From contig NZ_PYAU01000001.1 of the NCBI RefSeq assembly GCF_003014675.1, forward strand, positions 2,170,001-2,234,000: a stretch of DNA of 64,000 nt, given 5' to 3'. The stretch's first letter is position 1. Each line of letters begins with the position of its first letter. The DNA comes from Labedella gwakjiensis. GTDB taxonomy: Bacteria > Actinomycetota > Actinomycetes > Actinomycetales > Microbacteriaceae. The notes below the pieces were generated by a model. It saw nothing but the letters and a program-made list of their open reading frames with translations, made no database searches and was not told where the DNA came from. The position numbers and the translations under genes are program-made. Below are positions 15,708-24,805 of the stretch, in pieces.

Positions 15708-15713
15708 TACAAT
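15708..15713 (+). promoter_or_regulatory. Candidate -10 of parA-scpAB operon
   Basis: TACAAT in the 95-nt gap after xerD, 70 nt before the parA start. It is a good -10 match; no clear -35 is seen, as is common in these genomes. The gap is one of the few between genes in this block, supporting a new transcription unit. Confidence 0.5.
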
Positions 15714-15782
15714 CGAGACTCAAGCACCGGTGTCCACCGGTGGGTCGCCGTCCCCGACGGCGGCGAGTGCGGAGGGAGCGAC

Positions 15783-16703
15783 GTGAAGAGCAGAAGCGAC
15801 GTGAGCGATGACTCCGCCCTCTTCCCCTCGCCGGATTCTGCATCGCCCGACGTCGCGGCGGTGCCGAAGATGGGGCCGACCGGGCGGCCACTGAGCGACT
15901 TCCCCACCCCCGCACCCCTCTCGGGTCACGGCCCGGCGCGCATCGTGTCGTTGTGCAACCAGAAGGGCGGCGTCGGCAAGACGACGACCACCATCAGCCT
16001 CGCCGCCTCCCTGGCGGAGTACGGCAGGCGCGTCCTCGTCATCGACTTCGATCCCCAGGGTGCGCTCTCCGCCGGACTCGGCATCGGCACGCACGAGGGC
16101 CTCACGATCTACGACCTGCTCCTCAACCCGAAGCGCCCGGCCGCCGAGGCGATCCAGGAGACACGGATCCCCGGTCTCGACATCATCCCGGCGAACATCG
16201 ACCTCTCCGCCGCGGAAGTGCACCTCGTGAACGAGGTCGCGCGCGAGCAGATCCTGGCGCGTGTCCTCCGACAGGTCACGAGTGACTACGACGTCGTCCT
16301 CATCGACTGCCAGCCGTCACTCGGCCTCCTCACGGTCAACGCGCTCACGGCGAGCCACGGGGTCCTCATCCCGCTCGAGTGCGAGTTCTTCGCCCTGCGC
16401 GGCGTCGCGCTGCTCATCGAAACGATCGAGAAGGTGCGCGACCGGCTCAACCCCGCCATCGAGCTCGACGGCATCCTCGCCACGATGTTCGACTCGCGCA
16501 CCCTGCACTCGCGCGAGGTGCTCGAGCGGGTCGTCGAGGCGTTCGGCGACGACGTCCTCGAGACGGTCATCGGTCGCACGGTCAAGTTCCCCGACGCGTC
16601 CGTCGCGGGCACCCCGATCACGTCGTTCGCTCCAGAGCACCCGGCCGCGAAGGCGTACCGCCAGCTCGCGAGGGAACTGGTGGCTCGTGGCGCGGTCGCC
16701 TGA
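15783..16703 (+). CDS. parA: ParA/Soj-family ATPase
   Basis: 306-residue Walker-type ATPase. After a disordered N-terminal stretch of about 50 residues comes the deviant Walker A NQKGGVGKTTT (N59; signature K61; K66). Then IDFDPQGALSAGLG and IDCQPSLGLLTVNAL follow. GTG at 15783 is chosen because GGAGGG at 15771-15776 is six bases upstream. This is the non-origin ParA located beside scpA-scpB (Rv1708 position), not the parAB pair of the origin; no parB is present here. A role in chromosome organisation with the ScpAB condensin is inferred from context. Confidence 0.92.
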   Translation: MKSRSDVSDDSALFPSPDSASPDVAAVPKMGPTGRPLSDFPTPAPLSGHGPARIVSLCNQKGGVGKTTTTISLAASLAEYGRRVLVIDFDPQGALSAGLGIGTHEGLTIYDLLLNPKRPAAEAIQETRIPGLDIIPANIDLSAAEVHLVNEVAREQILARVLRQVTSDYDVVLIDCQPSLGLLTVNALTASHGVLIPLECEFFALRGVALLIETIEKVRDRLNPAIELDGILATMFDSRTLHSREVLERVVEAFGDDVLETVIGRTVKFPDASVAGTPITSFAPEHPAAKAYRQLARELVARGAVA

Positions 16704-17496
16704 GCGCACCGAATCGGACGGCTTCCGCGTCGAACTGTCCAACTTCGAGGGACCGTTCGACCTGCTGCTCTCGCTGATCTCGAAGCACGAACTCGACATC
16801 ACCGACATCGCCCTCTCCGTCGTGACGGACGAGTTCCTCGCCCACATCCGCGGTCTCGGCGACGACGCCGACCTCGACCAGACGTCGGAGTTCCTCGTGG
16901 TCGCGGCCACCCTCCTCGACCTCAAGATCGCCGGCCTCCTGCCGCAGGGAGAGCTCGTGGACGCCGAGGACGTGGCGCTTCTGGAGGCCCGCGACCTGCT
17001 CTTCGCGCGGTTGCTGCAGTACCGCGCGTTCAAGGAGTCGTCGGCGTGGTTCCAGTCGCGGTTCGACGCCGAGGGCACGCGTCACGCGCGATCCGTGCGG
17101 CTCGAGGAGAAGTTCCGCCAGCGCACGGCCGAGCTCGTGTGGACCCTCACCCTCGAGGACTTCGCCGCGATCGCGACCCTCGCCCTCACTCCGCGCGAGA
17201 TCCCCGTCGTGGGGCTCGACCACCTGCACGCTCCGCTCGTGAGCATCCGGGAGCAGGCGGCGCAGGTCGTGGCCCTCTTGAGACACGGGGAGTCGATGAC
17301 GTTCCGGCAGCTCGTCGCGGGCGCCGAGCAGAAGGGCGTCGTGATCGCCCGCTTCCTCGCGGTCCTCGAGCTCTACCGGCACGCGTCCATCTCGTTCGAG
17401 CAGCTCGAGCCGCTCGGGGAGCTGACGGTCCGCTGGACCGCGGAGAATTGGACGGAAGAGAATCTCGCCAACCTGGGGGCCGACTATGACGGATGA
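16687..17496 (+). CDS. scpA: Segregation and condensation protein A
   Basis: 269-residue kleisin subunit of the Smc-ScpAB condensin. The N-terminal motif LSNFEGPFDLLLSLISKHELD, read in parts at residues 14-34, is diagnostic. It is followed by LDLKIAGLLPQGE and a C-terminal winged-helix segment. The only sensible start is GTG 16687, inside parA (17-nt overlap). The end overlaps scpB by 11 nt. It bridges the Smc head domains with ScpB; smc itself is not in this window. Confidence 0.95.
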   Translation: MARSPERTESDGFRVELSNFEGPFDLLLSLISKHELDITDIALSVVTDEFLAHIRGLGDDADLDQTSEFLVVAATLLDLKIAGLLPQGELVDAEDVALLEARDLLFARLLQYRAFKESSAWFQSRFDAEGTRHARSVRLEEKFRQRTAELVWTLTLEDFAAIATLALTPREIPVVGLDHLHAPLVSIREQAAQVVALLRHGESMTFRQLVAGAEQKGVVIARFLAVLELYRHASISFEQLEPLGELTVRWTAENWTEENLANLGADYDG

Positions 17497-18163
17497 CGCA
17501 GTGCCGGATGTCGCAACGCCGGATGACGCAGCGCCGGACGACGCCGTGACGGACGAGACGCCGACGTCCGACGCGACCGACGTCCCCGCCGGACCGATCG
17601 CGCCGCCGGACGTCGACGTGGAGCGTGCGATCGAGGCGCTCCTCATGGTGGCGGACGAACCGCAGAGCGTGGTGGGTCTCGCGGCCGCGCTCGGCAAGCC
17701 GGTTCCGGTCGTGCACGAGGCGATCGATCGCCTCGTCGCGGACTACGACGGGTCGGACGGCACGGTGCGTCGCGGCTTCGAGCTGCGCGAGGTCGGCGGC
17801 GGCTGGCGCTTCTACGTGCGCGCCGAGTACGACACCCTCGTCTCCGACTACGTCAACCAGCAGAACCCGTCGCGCCTGTCGCAGGCCGCGCTCGAGACCC
17901 TCGCGGTGGTCGCCTACAAGCAGCCCATCTCCCGAAGCGCGATCGCGTCGATCCGAGCCGTCAACGTCGACTCGGTGGTGCGCACCCTGCTGGGTCGCGG
18001 CCTCATCACCGAGCTCTTCACCGACAGCGAGACCGGTGCGATCAACTACGGCACGACCGATGTGCTCCTCGACCAGCTCGGGATCAACTCGCTCGACGAA
18101 CTGCCGCTCATCTCGCCGCTGCTCGCCGACGGCCAGGAAGGATTCGACGTCGATGTCCGTTGA
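17486..18163 (+). CDS. scpB: Segregation and condensation protein B
   Basis: 225 residues, the second accessory subunit of condensin. The winged-helix core starts with VERAIEALLMVADEPQ near residue 49 and includes LSQAALETLAVVAYKQPISR, the conserved ScpB block. The first 40 residues are a non-conserved acidic tail made of five 15-bp repeats (17492-17566) encoding DDAxP-like pentapeptides. It overlaps scpA upstream and rluB downstream (11 nt), so the three are co-translated. Confidence 0.95.
   Translation: MTDDAVPDVATPDDAAPDDAVTDETPTSDATDVPAGPIAPPDVDVERAIEALLMVADEPQSVVGLAAALGKPVPVVHEAIDRLVADYDGSDGTVRRGFELREVGGGWRFYVRAEYDTLVSDYVNQQNPSRLSQAALETLAVVAYKQPISRSAIASIRAVNVDSVVRTLLGRGLITELFTDSETGAINYGTTDVLLDQLGINSLDELPLISPLLADGQEGFDVDVR
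17492..17566 (+). repeat. 15-bp in-frame degenerate tandem repeat
   Basis: Five imperfect 15-bp units of the form GATGACGCAGTGCCG at the very start of scpB, encoding DDAVP, DVATP, DDAAP, DDAVT and DETPT. Period and coding result (Asp-rich pentapeptides at a protein end) parallel those at 8822 and 45370. Confidence 0.85.
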
Positions 18164-18941
18164 GAGTTGGGGCGAGGAGCCCGAGGGCATCCGCCTGCAG
18201 AAGGTGATGGCCGCCGCCGGCGTGGCCTCGCGCCGCGTGTCCGAGCAGCTCATCGCCGAGGGCCGTGTGACGGTCAACGGCGAGCTCGTGACCGAACCCG
18301 GTCGTCGCATCGACCCCGAGACGGATCTCGTGGCGGTCAACGGGCAGGCGGTCCAGCTCGACACGTCGAAGCGCTACATCATGCTGAACAAGCCGCGCGG
18401 CATCGTCAGCTCGCTCAAGGACGAGAACGGCCGTCCCGACCTCCGTCGGTTCACGGACGACTTCGAGGAGCGGCTCTTCAACGTCGGTCGCCTCGACGCG
18501 GAAACGTCAGGGCTCCTCGTCCTCACGAACGACGGCGACCTCGCGCACGTGCTCGCGCACCCGTCGTTCGGGGTGGCCAAGACGTACGTCGCGAAGGTCG
18601 ACGGCGCCGTGTCGGCGCAGACGGTGCAGAAGCTCAAGACGGGGATCGAGCTCGACGACGGTCCGATCGCCGCGGACGCCGTGCGCATCCTCGCGGCCGG
18701 CTCGGGCAAGGCAGAGGGAACGTCCCTCGTCGAGATCACGCTCCACTCGGGCAAGAACCGGATCGTGCGACGGATGATGGCGGCCGTCGGCCACCCCGTC
18801 ATCGATCTCGTACGCCGCCAGTTCGGCCCGCTGCACCTCGGCACGCTCCGATCGGGCGCGTATCGCGACCTCACTAAGGTGGAGCTCGGGGAGCTCCTGA
18901 CGATCTCGCGCGACGGCGGCTCCGCACGGGAGAACGAGTGA
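18153..18941 (+). CDS. rluB: 23S rRNA pseudouridine synthase RluB-type
   Basis: 262-residue RsuA/RluB-family synthase. An S4 domain (residues 13-45, RLQKVMAAAGVASRRVSEQL) precedes the catalytic domain with GRLDAETSGLLVLTNDG, catalytic D115. The motif NRIVRRMMAAVGHPV is typical of the family. The enzyme modifies U2605 of 23S in E. coli; the exact target here is inferred. It starts inside scpB and ends in a GTGA overlap with tyrA. The link scpB-rluB is conserved in Actinobacteria and many Firmicutes. Confidence 0.93.
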   Translation: MSVESWGEEPEGIRLQKVMAAAGVASRRVSEQLIAEGRVTVNGELVTEPGRRIDPETDLVAVNGQAVQLDTSKRYIMLNKPRGIVSSLKDENGRPDLRRFTDDFEERLFNVGRLDAETSGLLVLTNDGDLAHVLAHPSFGVAKTYVAKVDGAVSAQTVQKLKTGIELDDGPIAADAVRILAAGSGKAEGTSLVEITLHSGKNRIVRRMMAAVGHPVIDLVRRQFGPLHLGTLRSGAYRDLTKVELGELLTISRDGGSARENE

Positions 18942-20032
18942 ACGAAGCGAAGGCCGCGCGACTGGCGGGCCAGATCCGCGTCGTCGGCGCCGGTCTCCTC
19001 GGCGCGAGCATCGGGCTCGCCGCCCGGGAGAACGGGGTCGACGCGATCCTCGCCGACGCCTCTCCGAGCCAGCTGCGACTCGCGATCGACTACGGGGCGG
19101 GCCGCGCCGAGCGCGAGGACGACGACCCGTCGATCGTGATCGTCTGCGTCCCGCCGGACGTCGTCGCCGACGTGATCGAGGCGGAGCTCGCGCGCTTCCC
19201 GCGCGCCGTCGTGACCGACGTGGCGAGCGTGAAGCTCGCACCCTTCCACGAACTGCAGCGCCGCGGCGTGGACCTCGTCCGCTACATCGGCTCGCACCCC
19301 ATGGCGGGACGCGAGCGCGGCGGGGCCATCTCGGCGCGCGGCGACCTCTTCTTCGGCCGGCCGTGGGTGATCTGCCGCGACCACGAGACCCCGCGCGACG
19401 CGCTCGCGCTCGTGGAGGACCTCGCGCTCGACCTCGGCGCGCTGCCCATCGAGATGACGCCGGAGGAGCACGACGCGAGCGTCGGGCTCGTCTCGCACGT
19501 GCCCCAGATCGTCGCGAGCACGCTCGCGAAGCAGCTCGTCGACGCCCCGGACTCGGCCGTGCGGCTCACCGGACAGGGGCTGCGTGACACGGTGCGCATC
19601 GCGTCGAGCCAACCGGAGCTGTGGGTGCAGATCCTCTCCGCGAACGGTGAGCCCGTCGTCGAGGTGCTCGATCGCCTCGTCGCCGACCTCTCCGTCGTCG
19701 CCGACGCCCTGCGCGCCCCCGACGCCCCGGGCTCACGACGCGAGATCGCCGACGTGATCGCGGCGGGCAACGCCGGAGTCGCGAGGCTCCCCGGAAAACA
19801 CGGGCAGGACCGCCGGTTCGCCCAGATCGTCGTCATGGTGGACGACACCCCCGGTCAGCTGGGACGACTCCTCACGGAGCTCGGCGAGATCGGGATCAAC
19901 ATGGAGGACCTGCGGCTCGAGCATTCGCCCGGCGCGCAGATCGGTCTCGCCGAGATCGGTGTCCTCCCCGAAGTGCAGCGACGCGCCGTCGACGAACTCG
20001 AGGCGCGCGGCTGGCGGATTGCGAGCGTGTAG
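18938..20032 (+). CDS. tyrA: Prephenate dehydrogenase with ACT domain
   Basis: 364 residues; converts prephenate to 4-hydroxyphenylpyruvate with NAD in tyrosine synthesis. N-terminal dinucleotide fold [12 protein letters not shown] near residue 15. The conserved [11 protein letters not shown] lies near 113 and [13 protein letters not shown] near 180. A C-terminal ACT regulatory domain follows ([18 protein letters not shown], then [13 protein letters not shown]), probably for tyrosine feedback. GTG start in a GTGA overlap with rluB. Placement of tyrA between rluB and cmk is common in Microbacteriaceae but not in mycobacteria. Confidence 0.93.
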   Translation: MNEAKAARLAGQIRVVGAGLLGASIGLAARENGVDAILADASPSQLRLAIDYGAGRAEREDDDPSIVIVCVPPDVVADVIEAELARFPRAVVTDVASVKLAPFHELQRRGVDLVRYIGSHPMAGRERGGAISARGDLFFGRPWVICRDHETPRDALALVEDLALDLGALPIEMTPEEHDASVGLVSHVPQIVASTLAKQLVDAPDSAVRLTGQGLRDTVRIASSQPELWVQILSANGEPVVEVLDRLVADLSVVADALRAPDAPGSRREIADVIAAGNAGVARLPGKHGQDRRFAQIVVMVDDTPGQLGRLLTELGEIGINMEDLRLEHSPGAQIGLAEIGVLPEVQRRAVDELEARGWRIASV

Positions 20033-20036
20033 AACC

Positions 20037-20717
20037 ATGGCCGACATCATCGTGGCGATCGACGGACCGGCGGGCAGCGGGAAGTCGAGCGTGTCCAAGG
20101 CGGCGGCCCGTCGCCTCGGCTTCGACTATCTCGACACCGGGGCGGCGTACCGCGCCCTGGCCTGGTTCGTCCTCGATCGGGACATCGCGCCGGAGGACAC
20201 CGAGACCGTGCTCTCCTCTCTCGGCGCCTTCGACTACTCGATCTCGATCGACCCGAGCGAACCCGTCGTCATGGTCGGGGAGACCGACGTGACGGACGCC
20301 ATCCGGGAGCCGCGCGTCTCGGCCGCCGTGAGCGCCGTCGCGCGCGTGCCCGAGGTGCGATCCTTCGTCACGTCGATCTTCCGCTCCACGATGGACGCCG
20401 CCCCGCACGACGGGATCGTGGTGGAGGGACGCGACATCACGACCGTCGTCGCGCCCGATGCAGAGGCCCGGATCCTCCTCACGGCGGACGAAGAGGTTAG
20501 AATGGCGAGACGCTCCGCCGAGCTCACGAGCGAATCGGCGGCTGACGTCGGGGAGCAGCTCCGCTCCCGTGACCGGGCCGACTCCCGCGTGGTGGACTTC
20601 CTCACCGCTGCGGATGGCGTCGTGACGGTCGATTCCACCCACCTCGACTTCGACCAGACCGTCGATGCCGTGCTCGAGGTGATCGCGCGCGAAACGACAA
20701 GGACCTCCCATGGCTGA
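20037..20717 (+). CDS. cmk: Cytidylate kinase
   Basis: 226 residues; phosphorylates CMP and dCMP. P-loop GPAGSGKSS at residues 10-18, [12 protein letters not shown], and the NMP-binding [16 protein letters not shown] are intact. It starts four bases after tyrA and overlaps der by eight. With pyrG in the same block it completes cytidine nucleotide supply. cmk-der is a widely conserved pair. Confidence 0.96.
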   Translation: MADIIVAIDGPAGSGKSSVSKAAARRLGFDYLDTGAAYRALAWFVLDRDIAPEDTETVLSSLGAFDYSISIDPSEPVVMVGETDVTDAIREPRVSAAVSAVARVPEVRSFVTSIFRSTMDAAPHDGIVVEGRDITTVVAPDAEARILLTADEEVRMARRSAELTSESAADVGEQLRSRDRADSRVVDFLTAADGVVTVDSTHLDFDQTVDAVLEVIARETTRTSHG

Positions 20718-22224
20718 CGACTACGACGAGCCCGACACGACCGACGACGGTCTGGCGACCGCGCTCGAGTCCCTCGACGACGACCTCGCCGCGCAGCGCA
20801 CCGCCGCCCTGCGCAGCGGCCTCGACGACTACGACCTGGACGACGAGGACCTCGCCGTCCTCGAGACCGTCACGGACGACCCGGACGCCATCAGGTACCT
20901 GCCGGCGCTCCCCGTCGTCGCGATCGTCGGACGCCCGAACGTGGGCAAGTCCGCTCTCGTGAACCGCATCCTCGGTCGTCGCGAGGCGGTCGTGGAGGAC
21001 ACCCCCGGCGTCACACGTGACCGCGTCTCGTACCGCGCCGAGTGGAACTCGCGCTTCTTCACCCTCGTCGACACCGGTGGATGGGAGCCCGACGCGAAGG
21101 GCATCGACGCGTCCGTCGCCGCTCAGGCCGAGGTCGCCATCGACCTCTGCGACCTCGTGCTCTTCGTCGTCGACGGCAACGTGGGTGCGACGAGCACCGA
21201 CGAGCAGGTCGTGAAGCTCCTCCGTCGCTCGGGCAAGCCGACCTTCCTCGTGGCGAACAAGGTCGACGACGTGCGGCAGGAGCCGAACATCGCCGAGCTG
21301 TGGTCCCTCGGACTGGACGAGCCGCACCCCGTCTCGGCCCTGCACGGTCGCGGCGTCGCCGACCTCCTCGACCTCATCATGACGAAGCTGCCGCAGGTGT
21401 CGGCGGTCGCGAAGGAGGAGGTCGGCGGACCCCGCCGTGTCGCGATCCTCGGTCGCCCGAACGTCGGCAAGTCGAGTCTGCTCAACAAGGCGGCGGGCGA
21501 GGAGCGCGTCGTCGTCAACGAGCTCTCGGGTACCACTCGCGACCCCGTGGACGAGCAGGTGGAGATCGCCGGCAAGTTCTGGCGCTTCGTCGACACCGCC
21601 GGCATCCGCCGCCGTGTTCATCTGCAGCAGGGCGCCGACTTCTACGCGTCGCTCCGCACGTCGGCAGCGCTCGAGAAGGCGGAGGTCGCCGTCGTCATGA
21701 TCGACGTCAGCGAGCCGATCAGCGAGCAGGACGTGCGCATCATCGACCTCGTGCTCGAGTCGGGCCGCGCGCTCGTGCTCGCGTTCAACAAGTGGGATCT
21801 TCTCGACGACGAGCGCCGCCGTTACCTGGAGCGGGAGATCGAGCAGGACCTCGCGCACGTGTCGTGGGCTCCGCGCGTCAACATCTCCGCGCGCACCGGT
21901 CGTCACATGGAGAAGCTCGTGCCGGCGCTCGAACTGGCCCTCGAGTCGTGGGACACGCGCCTGCCTACGGGCAAGTTCAACGCGTTCCTCGCCGAGCTCG
22001 CCCAGTCGCACCCGCACCCGCTGCGCGGCGGGAAGCAGCCGCGCATCCTGTTCGGCACGCAGGCGTCGAGCCGCCCGCCCACATTCGTGCTCTTCACGAC
22101 GGGCTTCCTGGACCCCGGCTACCGCCGCTACATCCAGCGCCGTCTGCGAGAGATCTACGGCTTCGAGGGAACGCCGATCCAGGTCAACATGCGCGTGCGC
22201 GAGAAGCGCACCCGCCGCACCTGA
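20710..22224 (+). CDS. der: Ribosome assembly GTPase Der (EngA)
   Basis: 504 residues with the tandem G domains specific to Der: GRPNVGKS at residues 74-81 and again at 248-255. DTGGWE and DTAGIRRR are the two switch II motifs; NKVD and NKWD are the two G4 motifs. The C-terminal KH-like domain ends with [12 protein letters not shown]. An acidic N-terminal extension of about 65 residues is common in actinobacterial Der. It acts in 50S subunit assembly and closes the operon; the 61-bp element begins 11 nt after its stop. Confidence 0.96.
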   Translation: MADDYDEPDTTDDGLATALESLDDDLAAQRTAALRSGLDDYDLDDEDLAVLETVTDDPDAIRYLPALPVVAIVGRPNVGKSALVNRILGRREAVVEDTPGVTRDRVSYRAEWNSRFFTLVDTGGWEPDAKGIDASVAAQAEVAIDLCDLVLFVVDGNVGATSTDEQVVKLLRRSGKPTFLVANKVDDVRQEPNIAELWSLGLDEPHPVSALHGRGVADLLDLIMTKLPQVSAVAKEEVGGPRRVAILGRPNVGKSSLLNKAAGEERVVVNELSGTTRDPVDEQVEIAGKFWRFVDTAGIRRRVHLQQGADFYASLRTSAALEKAEVAVVMIDVSEPISEQDVRIIDLVLESGRALVLAFNKWDLLDDERRRYLEREIEQDLAHVSWAPRVNISARTGRHMEKLVPALELALESWDTRLPTGKFNAFLAELAQSHPHPLRGGKQPRILFGTQASSRPPTFVLFTTGFLDPGYRRYIQRRLREIYGFEGTPIQVNMRVREKRTRRT

Positions 22225-22234
22225 CCCGAAGGGG

Positions 22235-22295
22235 CTACTCCCGAGCGAGGGCGCCAGTTGCACCTGGCGCCCTCGAGGCGTATCTGGCGCCCTCG
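22235..22295 (+). repeat. 61-bp GGCGCCCTC element, left copy
   Basis: Begins CTACTCCCGAGCGAGGGCGC and contains one GAGGGCGCCA and two CTGGCGCCCTCG blocks separated by N6 and N7 spacers. The first and second blocks form a hairpin (GAGGGCGCCAG with CTGGCGCCCTC, six-base loop). A reverse-complement copy of identical length is at 22763-22823; the first 22 bases are identical between copies, while the spacers differ. It starts 11 nt after der, so it could also serve as the der terminator. Confidence 0.85.
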
Positions 22296-22347
22296 ACAGG
22301 GATCGAGGAAGCGATTCCCCCTCGCCGGCCACTCGGATGAGTGCGAC

Positions 22348-22716
22348 TCACGTCGAGAGCACGCGGTGAGGTATCCATCCCTCGCGACCGTCGGTGTCCC
22401 GGCACCAGGACCAGTCGCTTTCCGGATCATCTGCGAGGACATCGACCGTCTCGCCGGAAGACGCGGGGAGTTCGGTGGTGTGATATCCGACGCGAACGAT
22501 GCCAACGAAGCCGTCGATGTCCAGATGACGCGAGGGGACCCATCCTGCTCCCTGCGGGGTCGTGACGAACACGAATGTCGGCCACTCCGTATCTCGATCG
22601 CCGACCTGAACGATGTCGCCTGGCCTGATGACCAACGGCGCACGCTCTGGGGTCTCATGATCGGCAGTCAGGACGAATCGCACACAAACGATCCTCCCAC
22701 TCGACGTGTCGCTCAT
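22348..22716 (-). CDS. Small SH3-like domain protein
   Basis: 122 residues. It reads as two tandem SH3-like beta-barrels: APLVIRPGDIVQVGDRDTEW to GAGWVPSRHLDIDG, then ETVDVLADDPESDWSWC to REGWIPHRVL. The paired GWVPSR and GWIPHR motifs are the usual SH3b ends. There is no signal peptide or membrane segment, so it is cytosolic as read. The start at 22716 is the only ATG giving the compact domain; the ribosome site (AGAGG) is weak. It lies alone between inverted 61-bp elements and is convergent with der. The ligand is unknown. Confidence 0.75.
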   Translation of the reverse strand: MSDTSSGRIVCVRFVLTADHETPERAPLVIRPGDIVQVGDRDTEWPTFVFVTTPQGAGWVPSRHLDIDGFVGIVRVGYHTTELPASSGETVDVLADDPESDWSWCRDTDGREGWIPHRVLST

Positions 22717-22762
22717 GCCTCTGAAGGGGATATGGCCTGCCGGGCGCGGAGTGTCGTGGGCG

Positions 22763-22823
22763 CGAGGGCGCCAGTTCCATGTCGAGGGCGGCAGGCGTAG
22801 GTGGCGCCCTCGCTCGGGAGTAG
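22763..22823 (-). repeat. 61-bp GGCGCCCTC element, right copy
   Basis: On the minus strand it begins with the same 22 bases as the left copy (its plus-strand form ends CGCTCGGGAGTAG). It keeps the same three GGCGCCCTC-type blocks at the same N6 and N7 distances, but with different spacer bases (CCTACG instead of GTTGCA; CATGGAA instead of GGCGTAT). Conserved blocks with variable spacers suggest selection on structure or on the blocks. Confidence 0.85.
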
Positions 22824-22831
22824 TCCTTTGG

Positions 22832-23152
22832 TTAGGGGGCCGAGCCGACTTCGACGAGGAGGACGCCGCCCATGATGAGGGCGATGCCGATCGCCATGAG
22901 CACCGAGAACGGCTCCTTGAAGATGAGCGTGCTCGCGACCGCGGTGAGGGCGACACCCGCGGCGGCCCAGATGCCATAGGCGATGCCGAGCGGCATACCG
23001 GCCCCGAGCGAGAGTGACAGCAGGGAGAACGCGGCCACGTAGCCGACCGCGACGACGATGTAGAGCAGACGGCGACCGCCGACGGCCGCGCGCAGCGCGA
23101 GCGTCGCCGTCACCTCGGTGAGGATTGCGCCGATCAGGAAGACCCAGTCCAT
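22832..23152 (-). CDS. SMR-family multidrug efflux subunit
   Basis: 106 residues, four predicted membrane helices, small multidrug resistance family. The essential helix-1 glutamate is E13 (FLIGAILTEVTATLALR). GMPLGIAYGIWAAAGVALTA is the family signature in helix 2 to 3. The start ATG overlaps the stop of the upstream SMR gene by one base (TGATG). Tandem SMR genes usually form asymmetric heterodimers; guanidinium or cationic drug export is possible but not shown. Confidence 0.9.
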   Translation of the reverse strand: MDWVFLIGAILTEVTATLALRAAVGGRRLLYIVVAVGYVAAFSLLSLSLGAGMPLGIAYGIWAAAGVALTAVASTLIFKEPFSVLMAIGIALIMGGVLLVEVGSAP

Positions 23153-23520
23153 CAGGCGCTCGCTCCGGTGCTCGTGGCGCTCCCGGCGCGGCGCGCAGCA
23201 GCCCGTTGGGAGCCGAGCTCGACGCACAGCACGCCGCCGATGATGAGGACGAGGCCGCCGAGCATGATCGGGGTGAGCGGTTCGCCGAAGAGGACCGCGG
23301 CGAGGAGTGCTGTGGCCGCGACTCCCGTCGCGCCCCACACGCCATAGGCGACGCCGAGCGGCATACCGGCGCGGAGCACGAGGCCGAGGAGGACGAACGA
23401 CGCGACGTAGCCGATCACGACTGCGACGTACCAGCCGGGGACATCGAGCGCCGCCTTGAGGGACAGCGACGCGGTGACCTCGACGGCGATCGCGCCGGCG
23501 AGCAGCAGCCAGGGTCTCAC
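23152..23520 (-). CDS. SMR-family multidrug efflux subunit
   Basis: 122 residues, four membrane helices, conserved E14 (LLLAGAIAVEVTASLSLK) and GMPLGVAYGVWGATGV. A positively charged C-terminal tail (RAAARRAGS) is longer than in its partner. The GTG start at 23520 is preceded by GGAGG seven bases upstream; longer in-frame starts lack a site. First gene of the two-gene SMR operon. TACCGT upstream (near 23577 on the minus strand) is a plausible -10. Divergent from the flavoprotein gene. Confidence 0.9.
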   Translation of the reverse strand: MRPWLLLAGAIAVEVTASLSLKAALDVPGWYVAVVIGYVASFVLLGLVLRAGMPLGVAYGVWGATGVAATALLAAVLFGEPLTPIMLGGLVLIIGGVLCVELGSQRAAARRAGSATSTGASA

Positions 23521-23636
23521 GGTCGCCTCCGGGTGAGATGTCGTGTGCGGATGGATCGTTCGGTCCGATTCGCACGGTATCACCGCTCGCAGCAGCGCCG
23601 CACGACGGATGGCGTCCGGGGCGGCAGGATGGACGT

Positions 23637-24782
23637 ATGAGGATCGTCGTCGTCGGTGCGGGAGCGTGGGGGCTGCCCGCTGCAGCCGAGTTGCAGGCTC
23701 GCGGGCACGAAGTCGTGCTCGTCGACCGCTACGGGGTGGGGAACGCGCTGTCGTCCTCGTCCGGCCCGACCCGGTTATGGCGATTCGCCGATCCTGACCC
23801 CGTGAAGGTGCGGCTCGCGCGGCGCGGGCTCGAGGCCATGGAGCGGCTTACGGCCCGCTCGGGCACACCCGCCTTCATCCGCCGCGGACTCCTCTGGCGC
23901 GACGACGCGGGGCTCGATCGGCTCGTCGGCACATTGGATGCGGAGGGTGTCGAATACACCTCCGTGGACGCGGAGGACGTCGGGCGTTTCTTCCCCGGGC
24001 TCCGCTCCGACGGACGCGACGCGGTGTGGGCGCCGGACGGCGGCTCCGTGCTCGCCGCGGACTCTCTCGCCGCTCAGGCGCGCCTCTTCGCCGCGGACGG
24101 CGGTCACACGGAGTTCGGGCGAACGGTCACCCGTGTCGAGCGGACGGGCGCCGGCCCTCGCATCCATCTGTCCGACGGCGCGATGCTCGACGCGGACGTC
24201 GTCGTGCTCGCGGCCGGTCCCGGTTCGTCACCGCTCCTCGCGGGGCTCGACATCGACGTGCCCCTCCTGCCGGTGCTCGAACAGGTCGTGCACGTGGGCG
24301 ACCCCGCTGCACCGCATCTCACCGACGACTTCCCCGGCTTCATCGACGCACCGTCCGGCGACGAGTTCGGCATTTACGCGATGCCGACGCCCGGCGTCGG
24401 CTACAAGATCGGCATCGATGACGCGATCCGCGACTGGGCGGAGGACGACCACGACCGCACGCCGAGTGTCGAGCGCACGCGCGAGACGGTGGAACGCGTC
24501 CGCCGGGACATGCCGGGCATCGCCCCCCACGCCCTCGACGCCGCGGTGTGCTCGTGGACGGCGTCGCCCGACGGGCGCTTCGTCGTCGATCGTCTCGATG
24601 GCGGCGTGGTGATCGCGTGCGGCGATTCCGGGGCTGGCTTCAAGTTCTCCGCCGTAATGGGGCTGATCCTGGCCGACCTCGCGGAGGGTACCCCCGCGGA
24701 CCCCGACGTCGCGAGCCTGAGCCTCGCCCGCTTCGACGGCGCACCCCCGCGCGCCGTCCCCCGGAGCCTCTTCGACCTCTGA
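23637..24782 (+). CDS. FAD-dependent oxidoreductase, DAO/sarcosine oxidase type
   Basis: 381 residues. N-terminal FAD-binding GAGAWGLPAAAEL (GxGxxG from residue 7), then VVLAAGPGSSPLL in the middle. The C-terminal GDSGAGFKFSAVMG is typical of monomeric sarcosine oxidase/N-methyl-amino-acid oxidase-like enzymes, in which a nearby cysteine carries covalent FAD. Here the CGDSGAGFKFS cysteine is present just before the motif. Substrate is likely a secondary or tertiary amine or amino acid. A CAGGAT sequence six bases before the ATG may serve as ribosome site or -10. Element A lies at its 3' end. Confidence 0.85.
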   Translation: MRIVVVGAGAWGLPAAAELQARGHEVVLVDRYGVGNALSSSSGPTRLWRFADPDPVKVRLARRGLEAMERLTARSGTPAFIRRGLLWRDDAGLDRLVGTLDAEGVEYTSVDAEDVGRFFPGLRSDGRDAVWAPDGGSVLAADSLAAQARLFAADGGHTEFGRTVTRVERTGAGPRIHLSDGAMLDADVVVLAAGPGSSPLLAGLDIDVPLLPVLEQVVHVGDPAAPHLTDDFPGFIDAPSGDEFGIYAMPTPGVGYKIGIDDAIRDWAEDDHDRTPSVERTRETVERVRRDMPGIAPHALDAAVCSWTASPDGRFVVDRLDGGVVIACGDSGAGFKFSAVMGLILADLAEGTPADPDVASLSLARFDGAPPRAVPRSLFDL

Positions 24783-24805
24783 CGACCTCTGACCCCGCTA
24801 CCCAT

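Noticed and set aside
14208-15782. 500-codon upstream extension of parA through the Nudix and xerD genes
   Set aside because: It is an open alternative frame in GC-rich DNA; parA homology begins only after the GTG at 15783 with its own GGAGGG.
22235-22823. Insertion sequence or MITE with terminal inverted repeats
   Set aside because: The enclosed gene encodes an SH3-like protein, not a transposase, and flanking bases show no target duplication; kept as a repeat pair of unknown nature.
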